This document shows, one piece after another, positions 1 through 9,139 of a DNA stretch of 64,000 nucleotides. This stretch comes from Allolucifera butyrica (GTDB lineage Bacteria; Bacillota; Negativicutes; Sporomusales; UPPP01), in NCBI RefSeq assembly GCF_900476375.1, contig NZ_UPPP01000072.1, positions 124,001-188,000 on the forward strand, read 5' to 3'. Both the position numbers and the translations under genes were made by a program. Numbering within the stretch: position 1 is the stretch's first letter; each line of letters begins with the position of its first letter. The notes under the pieces were generated by a model. It had not been told where the DNA came from, searched no databases, and worked only from the letters and a program-made list of their open reading frames with translations.

Positions 1-466
1 CTGTATAAATATCCTGTTCCGATTTTAAATCATCTTCTTTACCCCCGATAATGCCCAATTCTGCTTCTACAGCAATACCTAAGGGTCTGGCTATTTTAAT
101 GACTTCATTAACCTTCCGTACATTTTCCGCCAATTTTTCTAGTGATGAATCAATCATGATTGAAGTCCAGCCAAGTTGTATTGCTTTTAAGCAGTATTCA
201 TATTTTTGTCCATGGTCCAGATGCAAAACCACTGGAACTCTTGAACGTTGAGCCGCCCCAATGCCAATATCGGCCAAATATTCAAAGCCGGCATAATCAA
301 TCGCACCCTGTGTCGTCTGAATGATCACAGGTGCATTCATTTCTTCCGCACCTTCAATAATAGCTTGCAAATTTTCCATATTAGCAAAATTAAAAGCCGG
401 AACTGCATATCCATTTTCGTAAGCATGCTGCAAAATTTGTTTTCCTGAAATAAGCAATCTGTTCAT
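1..466 (-). CDS. Class II fructose/tagatose-bisphosphate aldolase, partial
   Basis: The gene starts at 466 and runs off the left edge, so only about 155 N-terminal residues are visible. The translation begins MNRLLISGKQILQHAYENGY and contains VPAFNF and VVLHLDHGQK, the zinc-binding His region of class II (GatY/KbaY/Fba) aldolases, followed by a WTSIMIDSS segment and VEAELG. These zinc enzymes cleave a ketose-1,6-bisphosphate into DHAP and glyceraldehyde 3-phosphate. It is the last visible gene of the rpiR-kinase-PTS cassette, 8 bp after the EIIBC gene, so it probably cleaves the bisphosphate made by the kinase upstream. Fructose versus tagatose stereochemistry cannot be told from this fragment. 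Confidence 0.9.
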   Translation of the reverse strand, partial: MNRLLISGKQILQHAYENGYAVPAFNFANMENLQAIIEGAEEMNAPVIIQTTQGAIDYAGFEYLADIGIGAAQRSRVPVVLHLDHGQKYEYCLKAIQLGWTSIMIDSSLEKLAENVRKVNEVIKIARPLGIAVEAELGIIGGKEDDLKSEQDIYT

Positions 467-474
467 CCTTTCTA

Positions 475-1857
475 TCACAAATTTTTACTAACCGTCCTTC
501 GATATAAGCCATACAAAACTGCACCTATTATTGAACCCGTAAGTATATCGCCAAACCAAAGAAAAGGATTGCTCACAATAGGCAATATCAAAAATCCGCC
601 ATGAGGTGCGGGAACTTGGATTCTCATAATATAGGTCATTGCTGCTGAAATAGATGAAGCAATCATTAATATGGGAATAACCCGCAAAGGGTCCTTAGCT
701 GCAAAAGGAATTGCACCTTCTGTAATATGCGTTGAACCAAGAATATAGTTTACTAAACCGGCTGCCAATTCTTCCTCCGTAAAATACTTCTTAAAGATAG
801 TGGTAGCCAGGGCAATCACTAACGGTGGAGTAATACAGGCGGCTGACACACCCGCCATAAAATAATAGTTGCCTTGCGCTAAAAGCATAGTTCCCGTTAC
901 ATAAGCAGCCTTATTGACAGGACCGCCAAAGTCAAAAGCGCACATGGCCCCTACCGCAATACCAAGCAGTATTGGATTCGAATTTTGGAGAGAACCTAAC
1001 CAATTCATCATCCCTGTATTAATAGCGCCGACGGGTTTTCCTAATAAAAACATGACTGTTCCGATAATGAATACTCCTACCAACGGCATAATAAAAATAG
1101 ATTTTAGTCCTTCAAACTGCTTAGGCAAGCCGGACAGCATATTTTTAAGCCACAACATTAAATAGCCGGCCATGAACCCGGCAACAATTCCGCCAAGAAA
1201 TCCGGCACCAGTGGCATTCGCCATTAACCCGCCGACAAAGCCGGCTACCAATCCTGGCCTATCCGCAATCGATGAAGCAATAAAGGCTGTAAAAATAGGA
1301 ACCATTACCGAGAACGCTTGTCCACCGATTTTCATCAACATGGCTGCAAACTCATTGTATTGATCTGATTTAGGATCCGCGGAAAAAATCCCCCACAGAA
1401 AAGATATAGCAATCAGTACACCACCGGCTACAACAAAGGGCAGCATATTGGAAACGCCATTCATCAAATGCTTGTAAATCTGTCTGCCGACAGATTTTTT
1501 ACCGGCAGAGCCGACTCCGGCTACTGTCATTTGTACACCTTGCCGAATGGGTACCAAGTTATTAAGAACCCTTTTTATCAGTTCGCGCGGATTGTGAATT
1601 CCCTCTTGAACTGAAACTTCAAGAACAGGTTTACCATTAAAACGATCGGGATTCACATCTTTGTCAGCAGCTATTATGACACCTACCGCTTCTTGAATAT
1701 CCTGTTCCGTTAACACATTTTCCGCACCGATGGCTCCATTCGTTTCTACTTTTATCTCTGCTCCAAGTTCTGCAGCGGCTTTTTTCAAAGCCTCCTCCGC
1801 CATAAAAGTATGCGCTATTCCTGTCGGGCAAGCAGTTACAGCAATAATTTTTTTCAT
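475..1857 (-). CDS. fruA: PTS fructose-type transporter, EIIBC
   Basis: A 460-residue membrane protein that imports and phosphorylates a fructose-like sugar. Residues 1 to about 100 are a fructose-type EIIB domain with the phosphocysteine motif TACPTGIAHTFMAEE (Cys10). Residues from about 130 to the end form the EIIC membrane channel, with many hydrophobic segments and the motif GGPVNKAAY. The fructose-family EIIA domain often fused in FruA is absent, and no free EIIA sits in this cassette, so phosphate must come from an EIIA elsewhere. The start has a clear AGGAGG site at the end of the kinase gene, 1 bp away, which implies translational coupling. Confidence 0.93.
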   Translation of the reverse strand: MKKIIAVTACPTGIAHTFMAEEALKKAAAELGAEIKVETNGAIGAENVLTEQDIQEAVGVIIAADKDVNPDRFNGKPVLEVSVQEGIHNPRELIKRVLNNLVPIRQGVQMTVAGVGSAGKKSVGRQIYKHLMNGVSNMLPFVVAGGVLIAISFLWGIFSADPKSDQYNEFAAMLMKIGGQAFSVMVPIFTAFIASSIADRPGLVAGFVGGLMANATGAGFLGGIVAGFMAGYLMLWLKNMLSGLPKQFEGLKSIFIMPLVGVFIIGTVMFLLGKPVGAINTGMMNWLGSLQNSNPILLGIAVGAMCAFDFGGPVNKAAYVTGTMLLAQGNYYFMAGVSAACITPPLVIALATTIFKKYFTEEELAAGLVNYILGSTHITEGAIPFAAKDPLRVIPILMIASSISAAMTYIMRIQVPAPHGGFLILPIVSNPFLWFGDILTGSIIGAVLYGLYRRTVSKNL

Positions 1858-1858
1858 G

Positions 1859-2776
1859 CTAAATAACCTCCTTAACTTTTATTTGTTTTATATACTCATC
1901 CACTTTCTCCAAAGTCCCGATTCCTTCACTTTCCGCCACGTTTGCCCCAGTAGCTGAAGCTTTTTTGAGGGCGCTTTCCAAATCATATTTATATAGCCAT
2001 TCACTCAAGAATGCTCCCAGTGCTGCATCCCCCGCACAGGCAGAGCTTAGCACCTGTATTTTAGGCGTAGTACAGTAATATATTTTTGCACCATTAAAAA
2101 AGTAAAGGCCTTTTTCGCCTAATGTCAGCAAAACATTACGGGCTCCCAACTGCTTTAATTCATACAACGTTTGCCTCGCGTCCAATTCATTATTAATTTC
2201 AATACCAAAAATATCGTATATTTCTTCGTCATTTGGTTTTATTAATAACGGCTTATATTGAAGAAGTCCTTGCATTCTCGGCGAACTAATATCCATAATG
2301 ACTTCAATGGAACGTTCCGCACAAGCTTTTAAAATTAAATCATAATAAAGCCCATGAATCCCTGGGGGAAGACTGCCGCTAACCACTAAGTGACTGCAAT
2401 TTTGCAGGTTTTTAATTAGGCCCAACATTTTTTCTTGTTGTTCTTTGGGAACAAAAGATCCCTGATTAACAAATTTAAATTCATTAATCCCATCATTAAC
2501 AAAAACATTAATTCGGGTAATTTCCTTAAGCCAAATGGGTTCCACTCCCAAACCAATATTCGTTAATTCATCCACAATATATCTTCCCGTAAATCCTCCA
2601 AAAAAGCCCAACGCTTTTGAGGGAATACCGTAGTGTTTGAGAACCAAAGATACATTAATTCCTTTTCCATTGGGAAAATATTGTGCACTTTCCGTCCTGT
2701 TTACAACCGATGGCTGAATTTCTTTGCTTTGAATATTCATGTCAATTGCCGGGTTGGTTGTTAATGTATAAATCAA
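1859..2776 (-). CDS. fruK: 1-phosphofructokinase / tagatose-6-phosphate kinase family (PfkB)
   Basis: A PfkB-family (FruK/LacC) sugar-phosphate kinase. The C-terminal motif CAGDAALGAFLSEW carries the expected catalytic GAGD-like Asp, although the first Gly is Cys here. FPNGKGINVS is the N-terminal substrate motif. A longer frame reaches 2815, but the TTG at 2776 gives the canonical start MIYTLTTNPAIDMN and has AGGAG upstream, so I chose it (305 residues). It lies between the RpiR regulator and the EIIBC gene and should convert the PTS product (fructose 1-phosphate, or a tagatose phosphate) to the 1,6-bisphosphate for the aldolase. A cre-like sequence lies upstream at 2859-2872. Confidence 0.88.
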   Translation of the reverse strand: MIYTLTTNPAIDMNIQSKEIQPSVVNRTESAQYFPNGKGINVSLVLKHYGIPSKALGFFGGFTGRYIVDELTNIGLGVEPIWLKEITRINVFVNDGINEFKFVNQGSFVPKEQQEKMLGLIKNLQNCSHLVVSGSLPPGIHGLYYDLILKACAERSIEVIMDISSPRMQGLLQYKPLLIKPNDEEIYDIFGIEINNELDARQTLYELKQLGARNVLLTLGEKGLYFFNGAKIYYCTTPKIQVLSSACAGDAALGAFLSEWLYKYDLESALKKASATGANVAESEGIGTLEKVDEYIKQIKVKEVI

Positions 2777-2858
2777 TTGGCTATCACTCCTAACCACCAT
2801 CAGTAACATTGTCAATTTTCATTATATATAAAATAAACTGAATTTTGTTTTCCGCTTT

Positions 2859-2872
2859 GGGAAGCGTTTTCA
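2859..2872. promoter_or_regulatory. cre-like catabolite repression site
   Basis: GGGAAGCGTTTTCA matches the Bacillus CcpA operator consensus (TGWAARCGYTWNCA) at about 12 of 14 positions. It lies roughly 85 bp upstream of the chosen kinase start, where a repressor site for the operon would be expected. The match is by eye. Confidence 0.45.
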
Positions 2873-2904
2873 CGCTCTTACAACAAAAGTTAATTATGGT
2901 ACCC

Positions 2905-2958
2905 CTCTAAAAATAAGAGGAAGCAGATAATCAGTCAGATTATTGCTTCCTCTTATTA
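2905..2958 (-). terminator. Terminator of the RpiR gene
   Basis: AATAAGAGGAAGCA and TGCTTCCTCTTATT form a perfect stem around a loop containing TCAGTCAGAT. On the minus strand it is followed by a T-rich run. It lies 18 bp past the regulator's stop codon and separates the regulator from the kinase gene, which must then have its own promoter. Confidence 0.8.
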
Positions 2959-2975
2959 ATTGTCAATATAAAACA

Positions 2976-3722
2976 CTATAATGCCAGATAATCTATAAGG
3001 ATACGGGAAATGACATATAGCGGCATTCTGGACGTGACTTCAAACTTTTTGATAGACACATGATTGTATTTATATCCTTTCAAGTATACAGTAGAGAGTT
3101 TTTTCAGCGGTGTGTCTTCCGAGCAGCAACAGGATATTACTCTGGCTCCTATAGAGACGGCATTCTCCGCTGAAGTAATTAATTCCTCCGTTTTACCGTA
3201 AAGAGAAAATATAACTAATAGTTCTTTGTTTTTCATTTCAGCAGTAATCTTTCTCATAACATTTGGATCGGAAATTTGAAATGAATTAAAACCAAGTAAC
3301 TGTAATTTAAAAGAGAATTCTTGAGCTACCAGTTCCGTCAATCCCCTGGCAAAAACATATATCCTGTCGACTTTTTTAATTAATTCAATTGCATTCAATA
3401 TATTATTAATCGCTAGTTGTTCCACTGTATTCGTCACTTCTCGCAACGACTTTTCCAATATCTCATTAATTTGTCCCAGATCAGAGTCTTCGTTATTCTT
3501 CTTTGATAACATGTACCGTAATTCAGAAAAACCACCAACACCGCATTTTTTTATTGTGCGAGAAACCGTTGCCGGTGAAGAAAAAGTTTTCTCAGCTACC
3601 TCTACAATAGACATGTTAGAAATTTTATCTGTATTCGCATTAATGTAGTTTACTACTTGTTTTTCCGTCGAAGTTAGTCTTTCATAAATAGAATGATCAA
3701 TTTTAATGATCAACCGATTCAC
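2976..3722 (-). CDS. RpiR/MurR-family transcriptional regulator
   Basis: About 245 residues. The N-terminal 75 residues form an RpiR-type helix-turn-helix (LTSTEKQVVNYI...SIVEVAEKTFSSPATVSRTIKKCG). The remainder is a SIS sugar-phosphate-binding domain (DRIYVFARGLTELVAQEFS; ELLVIFSLYGKTEEL). RpiR proteins sense phosphosugars, so this is the likely regulator of the adjacent fructose-type PTS operon. The GTG at 3722 sits almost on its ribosome binding site. The TTG at 3713, 8 bp after AGAGAGG, may be the true start. Confidence 0.87.
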   Translation of the reverse strand: MNRLIIKIDHSIYERLTSTEKQVVNYINANTDKISNMSIVEVAEKTFSSPATVSRTIKKCGVGGFSELRYMLSKKNNEDSDLGQINEILEKSLREVTNTVEQLAINNILNAIELIKKVDRIYVFARGLTELVAQEFSFKLQLLGFNSFQISDPNVMRKITAEMKNKELLVIFSLYGKTEELITSAENAVSIGARVISCCCSEDTPLKKLSTVYLKGYKYNHVSIKKFEVTSRMPLYVISRILIDYLAL

Positions 3723-3816
3723 CTCTCTTTAATCTTAATTACGAGAGATCTTTTAATTTTATTATATTGAATCGATATAAACCGGTCTATAAATTGATTT
3801 TTGTTTTCTATTTTTG

Positions 3817-3905
3817 AAAACATTTTCAGTTAGTTCATATAAAACTGCAGGGGACGGTGATTATATCCTGAATTCAAGCCATAACCACCGTCCCCTGCAG
3901 CTTTT
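3817..3905. repeat. Dispersed palindromic repeat, copy 1
   Basis: A 20-bp inverted repeat (arms 3845-3864 and 3881-3900, one mismatch) flanks a 16-nt loop. The arms read CTGCAGGGGACGGTG and CACCGTCCCCTGCAG at the outside. AAAA precedes and TTTT follows, so it could terminate transcription in both directions. The arm core, the loop (ATCCTG.ATTCA.GCC) and about 25 bp of left flank (GAAAACATTTTCAGTTA) recur at 11583-11666, so this is a repeat family and not a chance hairpin. It lies just past the 3' end of the glycerate kinase gene. Confidence 0.85.
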
Positions 3906-4021
3906 ATGTACCTGCCATAAAATCCTCCTAAGCTTATGATGATCGCAACGAAATCTATGCTTCCCAGGGTGGGCTTCCGGGGATATGGACCGGAAAAGTC
4001 GGGCAAGTTGTTTCTAGCAAC

Positions 4022-5170
4022 CTAGCTTCCCGCAAGTAAAATACCGGTCTTTAACAAACGGCAGAGCCTCGCTGCTGCTGACTCAATTAGCACTTCACCA
4101 TTTATTATGCATTCCTCTAAATTCATGGGCCCGGGTATAACACTCATCAAACCATCTATTCCCATATTCAGCACGGATTCCGCCTCTTTTCCCAAGCTGC
4201 CTGATAAACAAACTACAGGAACACCAAATTGTTTAGCCAGTTTTGCCACGCCGACCGGCGCTTTGCCGTGTGCTGTCTGAAAATCCGTACAGCCTTCGCC
4301 GGTAATAACTAAATTGGTTGAAGCCATAAGCGCCGCAAAACCAACGCTTTCTAAAATGATATCTACACCTGGACAAAGCTTAGCATTAGTAAAAAACAAG
4401 AGACCGGCACCGAGCCCGCCAGCCGCCCCTGCTCCGGGATAAGCCGCCATATCTTTGCCTGTTGCCATTTTTGCTATTTGGGCATAATGATACAGCGCTG
4501 CATCCAGCTCTGCGATCATTGCCGTAGTTGCCCCTTTCTGTGGTCCAAAGGAAGCCGCAGCTCCCTGTGATCCACACAGGGGATTATCAACATCACAAGC
4601 TACGACTATTTCACAGTCTTTTAACCGAGCATCTAACCCGGTGGTATCAATAGCTGCCAGTTTTTTTAACGAACTTCCACCCTCTGCCAACTGCTCTCCT
4701 TTAGCATCAAGAAATTTCACACCTAAAGCTTTAAGCATGCCCATTCCGCCGTCATTGGTAGCACTGCCGCCTATCCCTATAATAATTCTTTTAGCTCCAG
4801 CCTGCAAAGCCGCCAAAATGAGCTGCCCAGTCCCATATGTGGTCGTAATTCTAGGGTCACGCTGCTCTTTTTCCACCAAAGTTAGACCGGAAGCTGCCGC
4901 CATTTCAATAACTGCTGTTTCCCCTTTATCAATTAACCCCCAGGCTGCCTTTACTTCCTTTTGGAGCGGCCCTCTAACTAACTCATATTGTATGTTTCCG
5001 CCGGCAGCTGCCACCATTGCTTCGACTGTTCCTTCTCCGCCATCGGCAATTGGCACTTTAATTACCCGGGCACGGAGAAAAACGCTTTTAACTCCCTTTT
5101 CCATAGCGATTGCAGCCTTAAAAGCAGAAACACTGCCTTTAAACGAATCAGGAGCAACTACAATTTTCAT
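4022..5170 (-). CDS. Glycerate kinase (GarK/GlxK family)
   Basis: 382 residues, full length for the type I glycerate 2-kinase family. Recognisable motifs are KIVVAPDSFKGS at the N-terminus, VPIADGGEGTVEA, IGIGGSATNDGGMGML and VITGEGCTDFQT. These enzymes phosphorylate D-glycerate to 2-phosphoglycerate and feed glycolysis. The gene follows the D-2-hydroxyacid dehydrogenase by 14 bp, which suggests hydroxypyruvate or tartronate semialdehyde to glycerate to 2-phosphoglycerate as the exit of this sugar-acid cassette. Function is confident. The upstream substrate is not known. Confidence 0.95.
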   Translation of the reverse strand: MKIVVAPDSFKGSVSAFKAAIAMEKGVKSVFLRARVIKVPIADGGEGTVEAMVAAAGGNIQYELVRGPLQKEVKAAWGLIDKGETAVIEMAAASGLTLVEKEQRDPRITTTYGTGQLILAALQAGAKRIIIGIGGSATNDGGMGMLKALGVKFLDAKGEQLAEGGSSLKKLAAIDTTGLDARLKDCEIVVACDVDNPLCGSQGAAASFGPQKGATTAMIAELDAALYHYAQIAKMATGKDMAAYPGAGAAGGLGAGLLFFTNAKLCPGVDIILESVGFAALMASTNLVITGEGCTDFQTAHGKAPVGVAKLAKQFGVPVVCLSGSLGKEAESVLNMGIDGLMSVIPGPMNLEECIINGEVLIESAAARLCRLLKTGILLAGS

Positions 5171-5184
5171 AATGGATCCCTGCC

Positions 5185-6159
5185 TTATTTGTTAACAACA
5201 TTAACCGGATCTCCTGCAAGAAAGGCTTGCAGATTATCCATGGCTATATTCATTAGCCGTTGTCTCGATTCTTTTGGCGCCCACGATATGTGTGGAGTAA
5301 TAATGCAGTTTTTTGCTGATAGCAGCGGATTATCTTTTTTAATTGGTTCTGTTGAGACAACATCAAGTGCCGCTCCAGCAATTTTTCCGCTATTTAACGC
5401 TTGCGCTAAATCTGCCTCTATAATCAATGGACCCCGCGAGGTATTGATAATCAAGGCATTTTCCTTCATCTGCGCCAGCGAATGTTGGTTAATAATACCT
5501 TTTGTGTTTTCAAACAAGGGGCAGTGCAGACTGATGACGTCAGACTGCTCAAAGAGTTCAGCAAGTCCGGCATAACGTAATGTCCCGCTTTCCAATTCCC
5601 GGTTTTGGCAGCTGTCATACGCCAGAATGCTCATACCCAAGGCCTGTGCTATTTTTGCTGTTGCCTGCCCAATACGTCCAAATCCGATCACGCCCATCGT
5701 TTTACCTGCTAGTTCAATCAGTGGATAGTTCCAGAAGCACCAATCCGCATTATTGCTCCATTCCCCGTTCTTAACAGCCTCACTATGCATGCCCACATGG
5801 TGGCAAAGTTCCAGCAACAGGGCAATCGCCATTTGCGCTACAGCAGCAGTACCATAAGTGGGAATATTAGTTACCGTAATACCTTGTTCTTTCGCTGCCT
5901 CTACATCAACTACGTTGTATCCGGTTGCCAGCACCCCAACAAATTTCAAATTAGGCATGGCCTTTAGCATATCCCGCGTCAAAGGAGTCTTATTGGTAAA
6001 AACAACCTCGGCATCGCCCACCCGTTTGATAATTAACTCCTGCCCGGAAGCATCATAGGCCGTCCGATCATATATGGTAGTTTCGCACATGCATTGTAAC
6101 CTCTTCCAATCCAAATCCCCCGGATTTAGCGTATAGCCATCGAGCACAACCGCTTTCAT
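5185..6159 (-). CDS. D-2-hydroxyacid dehydrogenase (glycerate dehydrogenase-like)
   Basis: 324 residues with the D-isomer-specific 2-hydroxyacid dehydrogenase fold. The NAD-binding motif is GVIGFGRIGQATAK, and the catalytic Arg, Glu and His fall in NTSRGPLI, VVSTEPIKK and ITPHISW. Its size and its position directly before glycerate kinase favour a hydroxypyruvate reductase (HprA-like) role, reducing hydroxypyruvate to D-glycerate. Specificity inside this family cannot be read from the sequence. It starts at an ATG with GGAGATGACAGT upstream. Confidence 0.9.
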   Translation of the reverse strand: MKAVVLDGYTLNPGDLDWKRLQCMCETTIYDRTAYDASGQELIIKRVGDAEVVFTNKTPLTRDMLKAMPNLKFVGVLATGYNVVDVEAAKEQGITVTNIPTYGTAAVAQMAIALLLELCHHVGMHSEAVKNGEWSNNADWCFWNYPLIELAGKTMGVIGFGRIGQATAKIAQALGMSILAYDSCQNRELESGTLRYAGLAELFEQSDVISLHCPLFENTKGIINQHSLAQMKENALIINTSRGPLIIEADLAQALNSGKIAGAALDVVSTEPIKKDNPLLSAKNCIITPHISWAPKESRQRLMNIAMDNLQAFLAGDPVNVVNK

Positions 6160-6433
6160 ACTGTCATCTCCTCATACTATTGAGTTGCAAATAAAAAATC
6201 GACTCGTTATCATTTACATATAGCTGTTTTCTCACGCGCGGGAAAATATTTTTTAATTTACGGAATTTTCTATCATTTTATTTCCCTGCCGTTTTCCAAT
6301 AATTGCAACGCTTCCGATTCAACTGACTTTCTTTCCCCAAAAGGCATTGCTAGTATGCCAATAGAACTGTTTCTATTGGCGGGGAACCAATCTTTCTAAA
6401 GCTGGCAATACATATTACGCCCAATACAGTGCC
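6160..6433. other. Intergenic region before the dehydrogenase gene
   Basis: 274 bp without a gene. It should hold the promoter of the dehydrogenase-kinase pair. A 9-bp stem, CCAATAGAA/TTCTATTGG at 6359-6379, has no T-run and could be an operator. The 21-bp site found at 9997 and 10156 is not present here. Confidence 0.4.
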
Positions 6434-7174
6434 TTATTTAAAGATAAGATTTTTCCATACTTCCACGGAGTTTTCCACGGCTTCTTCTGCAGAAATAAAA
6501 TCCCGATTTTCAATAGCTTCCAAGATCTTTCCGTGTGTTTGCTTAGATTCAAGGCTAAAATAAGAATGATTGTGAATACTTTGCTCAATATAAGGTCTGA
6601 AGTACTCCATTACAAAGTTATATATTTTTTCTAACAGCTTATTTCGGGTAATCTTACCAAGAATATGATGAAATTCCAAATCGCAGGCCAACACTTTATC
6701 TGCCGTTCGTTCGTTATCAATTTTTAAAGCTTCCAGCGACTCATGACATTTCCTTAGTACCTCTATTTCCCGGTCAGTTGCATTTTTTATAACCAGCCGC
6801 AGAACGTCTTTCTCTAATAAAAGACGCAATTCTTGCAGTTCGGCAAATTCCGGCTGAGAAAGAATAAAACTAAAGAGCAGAGGATCAAACAACACTTTGC
6901 CTTCAATATCTGACGATACATAAGTACCGTCACCGCGTTTTATTTCGATAATGCCAAACGCCGATAAAATCTTCATAGCTTCCCTAATGGAGCCTCTGCT
7001 GACAGATAAGAACTTGGCTAATTCCATTTCAGCCGGAAGCCGGTCACCTGGAATTAACTTTTTCGTTAACAACAACTCTTTAATATTATTAATAACATAA
7101 TCGACAGATGATTCATTTGGCTTAGGCGTTAACAATCGGGAAAAATCAAATTCATCAGTTTGCTTCACATACAA
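6434..7174 (-). CDS. GntR/FadR-family transcriptional regulator
   Basis: About 246 residues. The winged helix covers roughly residues 25-95 (LIPGDRLPAEMELAKFLSVS...RGSIREAMKILSAFG), followed by an all-helical FCD ligand domain with metal-type residues in CDLEFHHILGK and in the HGKILEAIENRD region. FadR-subfamily proteins regulate sugar-acid and carboxylate catabolism. It sits inside the sugar-acid cassette on the same strand and is the natural candidate to bind the repeated 21-bp sites at 9997 and 10156. Start is uncertain between TTG 7174 and GTG 7168. Confidence 0.9.
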   Translation of the reverse strand: MYVKQTDEFDFSRLLTPKPNESSVDYVINNIKELLLTKKLIPGDRLPAEMELAKFLSVSRGSIREAMKILSAFGIIEIKRGDGTYVSSDIEGKVLFDPLLFSFILSQPEFAELQELRLLLEKDVLRLVIKNATDREIEVLRKCHESLEALKIDNERTADKVLACDLEFHHILGKITRNKLLEKIYNFVMEYFRPYIEQSIHNHSYFSLESKQTHGKILEAIENRDFISAEEAVENSVEVWKNLIFK

Positions 7175-7317
7175 CTTCTATCTACCTCTCTGTCATTATT
7201 TAACATATAAATATTTCTTACATTATAACATTTTATTAGTATATTTGTTATTTTAAACTTTGTTGATAATTTATTATAACAGAAGATGTAGTCTAAGCTA
7301 GATTGCCCATTTTTTGT

Positions 7318-8181
7318 CTAAATTTTAGGGTTATCCGGGTGAAGCATTGTCGTGATAACGTCATCTAATACCTGCTCATCCCAAATCCGCTTCCAGTCTT
7401 CACGCAGTACTAGCCGGTTGCCAAGCTCGATTGCCACAAGACAAGCGTCTGAAACCTTAGTATTACCCAATTTACCTAAAAAATTAGCCGAAAGATTGTA
7501 GATGTGCCCGGCCAAAAACGACTCGGCCGCCGCCTTGGGAATACCGCGCCGCTCTGCTTCTTTAACAGTTTCAGCCATGGCATATAAAGTAGTTGCTCCC
7601 AATATTTCTACTAAAGTTGGCTCTAAAAAGGCAATATCCCGAATCCCCATGACATAACTATTGACAACAGGGGCAAACATCATTTCGCTAACCATTCTGG
7701 CTTTTGCAAAATTTTCATCAGTGCCTAGGATTTTGGAAATGACAATATCCTGTTTTCCGGCAATTCCGCCAAAATAGTCATGTCGCGCTTCGTAAGTATC
7801 TTGATCCAAAAAATAAGACGGATGGCAGGGGTGAGTGACCACAAAGGTACAGTCATCCCGCAGCGCCAGTTCTTTCGCTACAGCTGCCGCAGGATCCAGA
7901 ATAATTAAACTGGTATTGGGCACCATCATCTTGACAATACCAACGGAAACGTCATAAATAATCTTGTCTGGAACAGCCAGTACAATAATATCACTCTTAG
8001 GGACACAAACTTCAGCATCAGTAACCGCAAAACCCCGCTCCTTAATTGCCTCAATCCCAAATCTTGAGTTTTCGCAAAAATATAACTCCACTTTATCAGG
8101 ATGTTTACTCAAATTGTTAGTAACGCGCGTACCCATTTTCCCGCCCGCGCCAATTACGCTTACCACGATTTTTTTACTCAT
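7318..8181 (-). CDS. ApnO-like NAD(P)-dependent dehydrogenase (phosphogluconate dehydrogenase C-terminal type)
   Basis: 287 residues. The N-terminus is a Rossmann fold (VIGAGGKMGTRV), followed by IIVLAVPDKII and VVTHPCHPSYF. The C-terminal helical part (EPTLVEILGATTLYAMAETVKEAERRG) resembles the family that holds D-apionate oxidoisomerase ApnO and proteins annotated as phosphogluconate dehydrogenase C-terminal. It is 1 bp from the transketolase C-subunit gene, so the two are almost certainly co-translated. The likely role is oxidation, and perhaps isomerisation, of a sugar acid to a 3-oxo acid or ketose. The exact substrate is inference only. The ribosome binding site is GGGGGAAAGTAAC before ATG. 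Confidence 0.75.
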   Translation of the reverse strand: MSKKIVVSVIGAGGKMGTRVTNNLSKHPDKVELYFCENSRFGIEAIKERGFAVTDAEVCVPKSDIIVLAVPDKIIYDVSVGIVKMMVPNTSLIILDPAAAVAKELALRDDCTFVVTHPCHPSYFLDQDTYEARHDYFGGIAGKQDIVISKILGTDENFAKARMVSEMMFAPVVNSYVMGIRDIAFLEPTLVEILGATTLYAMAETVKEAERRGIPKAAAESFLAGHIYNLSANFLGKLGNTKVSDACLVAIELGNRLVLREDWKRIWDEQVLDDVITTMLHPDNPKI

Positions 8182-8182
8182 G

Positions 8183-9139
8183 TTACTTTCCCCCTTTACT
8201 TTTTTGCAAGGATTTCTTTACAGCCTCGATAATGTGTTCAACCGACATTCCATAATAATCGGTAACCTGGTCAGCAGGGCCAGAACTTGGAAAAACATCT
8301 TTAAGACCCACCCGTTCAATATACACAGGGCAGTATTCTGTACTTACTTTCGAAACAGCATCGCCAAGACCGCCAAAAATATTATGGTCTTCTACCGTAA
8401 CGGCAGTGCGGCATTCGCGTAAGACAGAAACAATGCCCGCAACATCAATCGGCTTTAAGGTATGAACATCAGCTAATGTAACATGAATTCCCTGTTCGTG
8501 AAGAAGTTCAGCTGCTTTAATGGCTCTGTTTAAAATAAAACCACTGCCAAAAAGAGCAACATCTGTACCGTATTTTTGCAATACCTTGATTTTGCCAAAT
8601 TCAAACGGAATGTTTTCCTCATAGACAACATGCTCCCGTCCGCTGCCTGCGCGCAAATACACCGGACCGTCAACACCAGCAATCGCTTTTACCGCGTGAT
8701 AGGTTTGATGTGCATCCGCCGGAGCAACTACCGTAATTCCTGGGATACTGCGAACAATTCCTATATCTTCAAAAAACTGATGGGTAACCCCTTCGCGTTC
8801 GCCGCCAAAAATACCGCCGTTAATACCAATAAATTTTACGTTTAATCCAGGATAGGCAACAAAGGTTCTGAGCTGTTCACAGGCTCTCATGGTAATAAAA
8901 CCGCCATACGTGCCTACATAAGGAATCAGACCGCAACTAGCCAGCCCGGCAGCAACGGCAACGGCATTTTGCTCAGCAATCCCTACTTCGATATATCTGT
9001 CGGGAAACTTATCCGCAAAAGCGGTAGCCCGCATAGCTTTTAATGAATCTGCCGAAACAAAGAAAAACCGGTCATCTTGTTCCGCCAATTCAATGAGCGC
9101 TTGTGCAAACGCTTCTCGGGTTCCTTTATAATTACTCAT
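8183..9139 (-). CDS. Transketolase-like protein, C-terminal (pyrimidine-binding) subunit
   Basis: 318 residues corresponding to the Pyr and C-terminal domains of transketolase. The catalytic Glu that activates thiamine diphosphate is Glu56 in EVGIAEQNAVAVAAG. Its partner subunit is encoded just upstream, overlapping by 8 bp. Split transketolases of this architecture include AptA/AptB (apulose-4-phosphate transketolase) as well as archaeal and clostridial enzymes. It moves a two-carbon ketol unit between a ketose and an aldose. No kinase or isomerase lies nearby, so the donor ketose may already be phosphorylated or may be made by the dehydrogenase downstream. Confidence 0.9.
   Translation of the reverse strand: MSNYKGTREAFAQALIELAEQDDRFFFVSADSLKAMRATAFADKFPDRYIEVGIAEQNAVAVAAGLASCGLIPYVGTYGGFITMRACEQLRTFVAYPGLNVKFIGINGGIFGGEREGVTHQFFEDIGIVRSIPGITVVAPADAHQTYHAVKAIAGVDGPVYLRAGSGREHVVYEENIPFEFGKIKVLQKYGTDVALFGSGFILNRAIKAAELLHEQGIHVTLADVHTLKPIDVAGIVSVLRECRTAVTVEDHNIFGGLGDAVSKVSTEYCPVYIERVGLKDVFPSSGPADQVTDYYGMSVEHIIEAVKKSLQKSKGGK

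Noticed and set aside
3906-4029. Plus-strand stretch readable as YDDRNEIYASQGGLPGIW and more
   Set aside because: It looks codon-like and could be a gene remnant, but I recognise no family and it has no start, so it is not annotated.
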